DNA from: Caprimulgus europaeus
Lineage: Eukaryota > Chordata > Aves > Caprimulgiformes > Caprimulgidae
Assembly: GCA_907165065.1 (NCBI GenBank)
Contig: OU015524.1
Coordinates: forward strand, 33,237,295 to 33,301,294
Direction: 5' to 3'
Length of the DNA stretch: 64,000 bases
The notes under the pieces were generated by a model that worked only from the letters and a program-made list of their open reading frames with translations, did not search any database and was not told the DNA's origin. Shown here piece by piece: positions 61,501 through 64,000 of this stretch. Numbering within the stretch: the first letter of the stretch is position 1; each line of letters begins with the position of its first letter. A program made the translations under genes and the position numbers.

Positions 61501-64000
61501 TGAGTCCTGTACTGTCCTATCAAAAGTACAAAGTCAAAGAGTTTGGCATCATCCAAGGGATACAGCCTGCATATAAAGTCTTATTTAAAAATATTACTTT
61601 TGGAATGACATTAACAAAATTAAACATTCCAGAATTAGGAAGTGTTAAGCTAAAGCTACTTACACTGGTTTTAGTTCCACTCAGTAACACTCTTTCTATG
61701 TACACAATCATATATTTTTTTTTCCAACAGAGCCCACAGTTTTATTCCGGATACAGAATAGAGGGAGATCATTTAATGAGAAATTATTCATCCTTATCAC
61801 TGAGCTGTCAAGTCACTTTTAAGAATACTGAATCAAGTCTATACCAAACACTGTATTTTCTTATTTGTATGGTCCATTCAGAGACCACCAATTCAGCTCC
61901 TCAATGAACATTAAGTGCTATTATCTCCTCTGTGTGCACAGAGGATCCAAAAAATAAAGAGTATATTCTAGTCACATAGTAAAGCTGATTTATACAACAA
62001 AGAAAATTATGCAGCCACAAAATCTGTTCTGCATGGACATTCAGTTCTCCTAGTGCAGAAATCATCCCTGCCAACTCTGCAATACCTTGCCTCACTCAAC
62101 ATAAACTCCCACAGTTAACAAGGCAATGATCCTGCAGAGAAAAGCCCCCTTTACTACGTATCTCACAAGCAGATCCATTCTGCGTAGTGAAAGAATAAGA
62201 GATCTGTGGAAAAATGAGAGAATGTAACTTCACAATAAAAAACTACTTGCATAATGGTGGCCAATAAAGGTTGTCTGGGCAAAGTAGACCATGCCAAATC
62301 ATAAAGCATTCATTAAGTTGTAACCTTATACCTCATTGAGTAGGAGTTAATATCTCATAAAAGTTAAAATATCTTCCTGAAAAACAATGCTGCTTTTTAA
62401 CGCAGAGTATGACCCTAAAAGGAGCTATACTCTCCAAGCATTTCAGCTGAGCAACTTGTATGGGGAAAGAGCTGCATTAACCATGCTAGACCACACCAAA
62501 ACCTACCACAACTTTCCGAAATATATTTTAAAAAATAACTCATAAAAATGCATGCATGCATGTGCACATTAGGTTTAATAGAGAGTGTTTATGAACTATA
62601 AAAGTTATGTGAATTAATGTAATAAAAGAAGGTTGTTTATGAAAAATAAGCATTTATGATAATGGTACAGCCTTGTGAAGGTTTGGTAAGATACCAAAAA
62701 GCACTATTAAAAGTTTTGTTCAGAATAAATAAAAGTAGTTTGGAATAAATTTATTGCAACAGCAAACGTGACTGGAAGTTCAATGCACAACAGACTTGTA
62801 AGAACAGTGCTAAGAGGTTTTGTGGTTTAAAGTTATTGGATCAGTTTGTGTAATTAATAGAAGACATCTTATTAAAGGCTGTTAAAATGAAACAAGGAAT
62901 TATGCAATAAAAAGTTTTCTTAAAAGGCTACAAAAGACACAACTAAAGTCTTCCCAGGGCAAGGGAAGGGATTTATTTTACTACACCCATGCTCCAAGGA
63001 CTTATAAAAATAAGCAAAAAATCCCAAAAATAAACAAACATTGCGACAGTGAAATAAAAACAAGCTAAAAGAAAAGGAAACAACTAGACAAATCATTAGC
63101 ATAATGCTTGCTGAGCTAAAGCAAGGAAAAACAACTTTGAGAAAAAACAACAGATAACTAGTATATTAAATATACACAGCTAGGAGGGAGAAGGAAATAG
63201 TCATGCAAATAAGCACCAGTTGTTTGATACAGCTTCTGAGCAAAACAAGATGCTCCAGAAGATGCAAGCTAAAACCAATGCCAGGTGCTGCAAACAAACT
63301 GCCAATCTTTGGCAACAGGAAAATAAGTGGCATTTAGTTATCCTCAAAAACAATGATATAAAGAACCAATAATTCCACAATCCCAATTCATCATCTCTCA
63401 TAGATAAACCAAAGATAAACCAAAAAATCCTCAACATTTGGAAACTTTCAGCACAGCTACCTGCAAAACATATCACAAAAATGAACCCAAACCATCAAAC
63501 CTCATTTACAGATTACTGTAATTCCACAAGTATTACCCACTACCTACAGGAAGTAAAGGAAGTGGATTCTTCAAAGCAGAAGAAGTACAATGAAGCATCT
63601 CAGGCATTTCAGAGTGAAGACATAGGTTTTTATTGAGCAAGCTTTGCACTCTGGCACTGGCTAAAGGCTTGTTACCTCTGTATACATGACCTAAAGCATC
63701 TTAAGCTGTAAAGAAAAATTTTATCAACTGGTAAAGGCTTTCCTACAGATGTTGTTCTCATACTGTCTGTAGACCTGGCATTACAGGTATAAGCTGCATA
63801 TACACGATAAGAAGTAGTACTATGCAAGAAAACCCCAAACCCAGCTAGCTCAGCTGTAAGAAGAAATTTGGCCCTTGACTCTATGTCTTAGGGCACTGCC
63901 CTGTGCTACATCAATATATCCAGATGCTTTGCCAATGGATTTCTCTGCTACATAACAAGGGGATAGCAACCTTGAGTTTCAAGCTCCATAGCAGGCCTAC
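55501..64000 (-). other. GLP1R: GLP1R intron 3 (partial); exons 1-3 not found
   Basis: I searched the minus strand for the expected ectodomain signatures (CWPD, SCPWYLPW, KW-x-EY) and for a signal peptide and saw none in 8.5 kb, so intron 3 probably continues past the right edge. The sequence is AT-rich and unique, with short homopolymers and a TGCATGCATGCATG run near 62550. No transposon family was recognised. Confidence 0.5.

Noticed and set aside
61440-61907. 155-codon plus-strand frame in GLP1R intron 3
   Set aside because: No known domain, no codon or conservation signal that I can see, ordinary AT-rich intron. Open by chance as far as I can tell.

Overview
The window looks like avian nuclear DNA. 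It carries several truncated CR1 LINEs, nearly all in antisense orientation and some with the CR1 3' octamer tail. It also has a solo LTR of the bird ERVL type, long AT-rich spacers and a single CpG island. I see no bacterial, organellar or CRISPR-like features. The species cannot be fixed from the sequence alone.

Two protein-coding genes can be supported, arranged tail to tail. SAYSD1 (plus strand, 16443-16975) is a compact two-exon gene inside a CpG island. It encodes a 150-residue protein with a hydrophobic hairpin and the SAYSVFN signature. GLP1R (minus strand, 21680-55500 and beyond) encodes the class B glucagon-like peptide 1 receptor. Exons 4 to 13 are all present with consistent splice phases and give 366 residues from the end of the extracellular domain to the stop codon. 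Exons 1-3 (signal peptide and most of the ligand-binding ectodomain) were not found in 55501-64000 and probably lie past the right edge. SAYSD1 next to GLP1R is the gene order I recall from human 6p21, with the same convergent orientation.

Layout: 1-16.3 kb is intergenic, with CR1 pieces at 1-215 and 10.6-11.1 kb, an older CR1-like piece near 1.4-1.6 kb, an ERVL-type LTR at 9.2-9.86 kb, and two AT-rich stretches that may be conserved regulatory DNA. SAYSD1 and its promoter island occupy 16.3-17.16 kb. The convergent gap and the probable GLP1R 3' UTR cover 17.2-21.7 kb. The rest is GLP1R exons and introns. Those introns hold CR1 copies at 28.5-29.2, 31.0-31.5 and 38.4-40.4 kb, homopolymer and microsatellite tracts, G-quadruplex motifs, a tRNA-like relic and short tandem duplications.

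I did not find a new multi-gene system. The most notable points are a proline-to-leucine change in TM4 of GLP1R (human P283), a weak GTTGGT donor after exon 8, a pyrimidine tract of about 60 nt with 23 consecutive C at the exon 9 acceptor, and the short SAYSD1 with an 80-nt intron and a reduced middle region.
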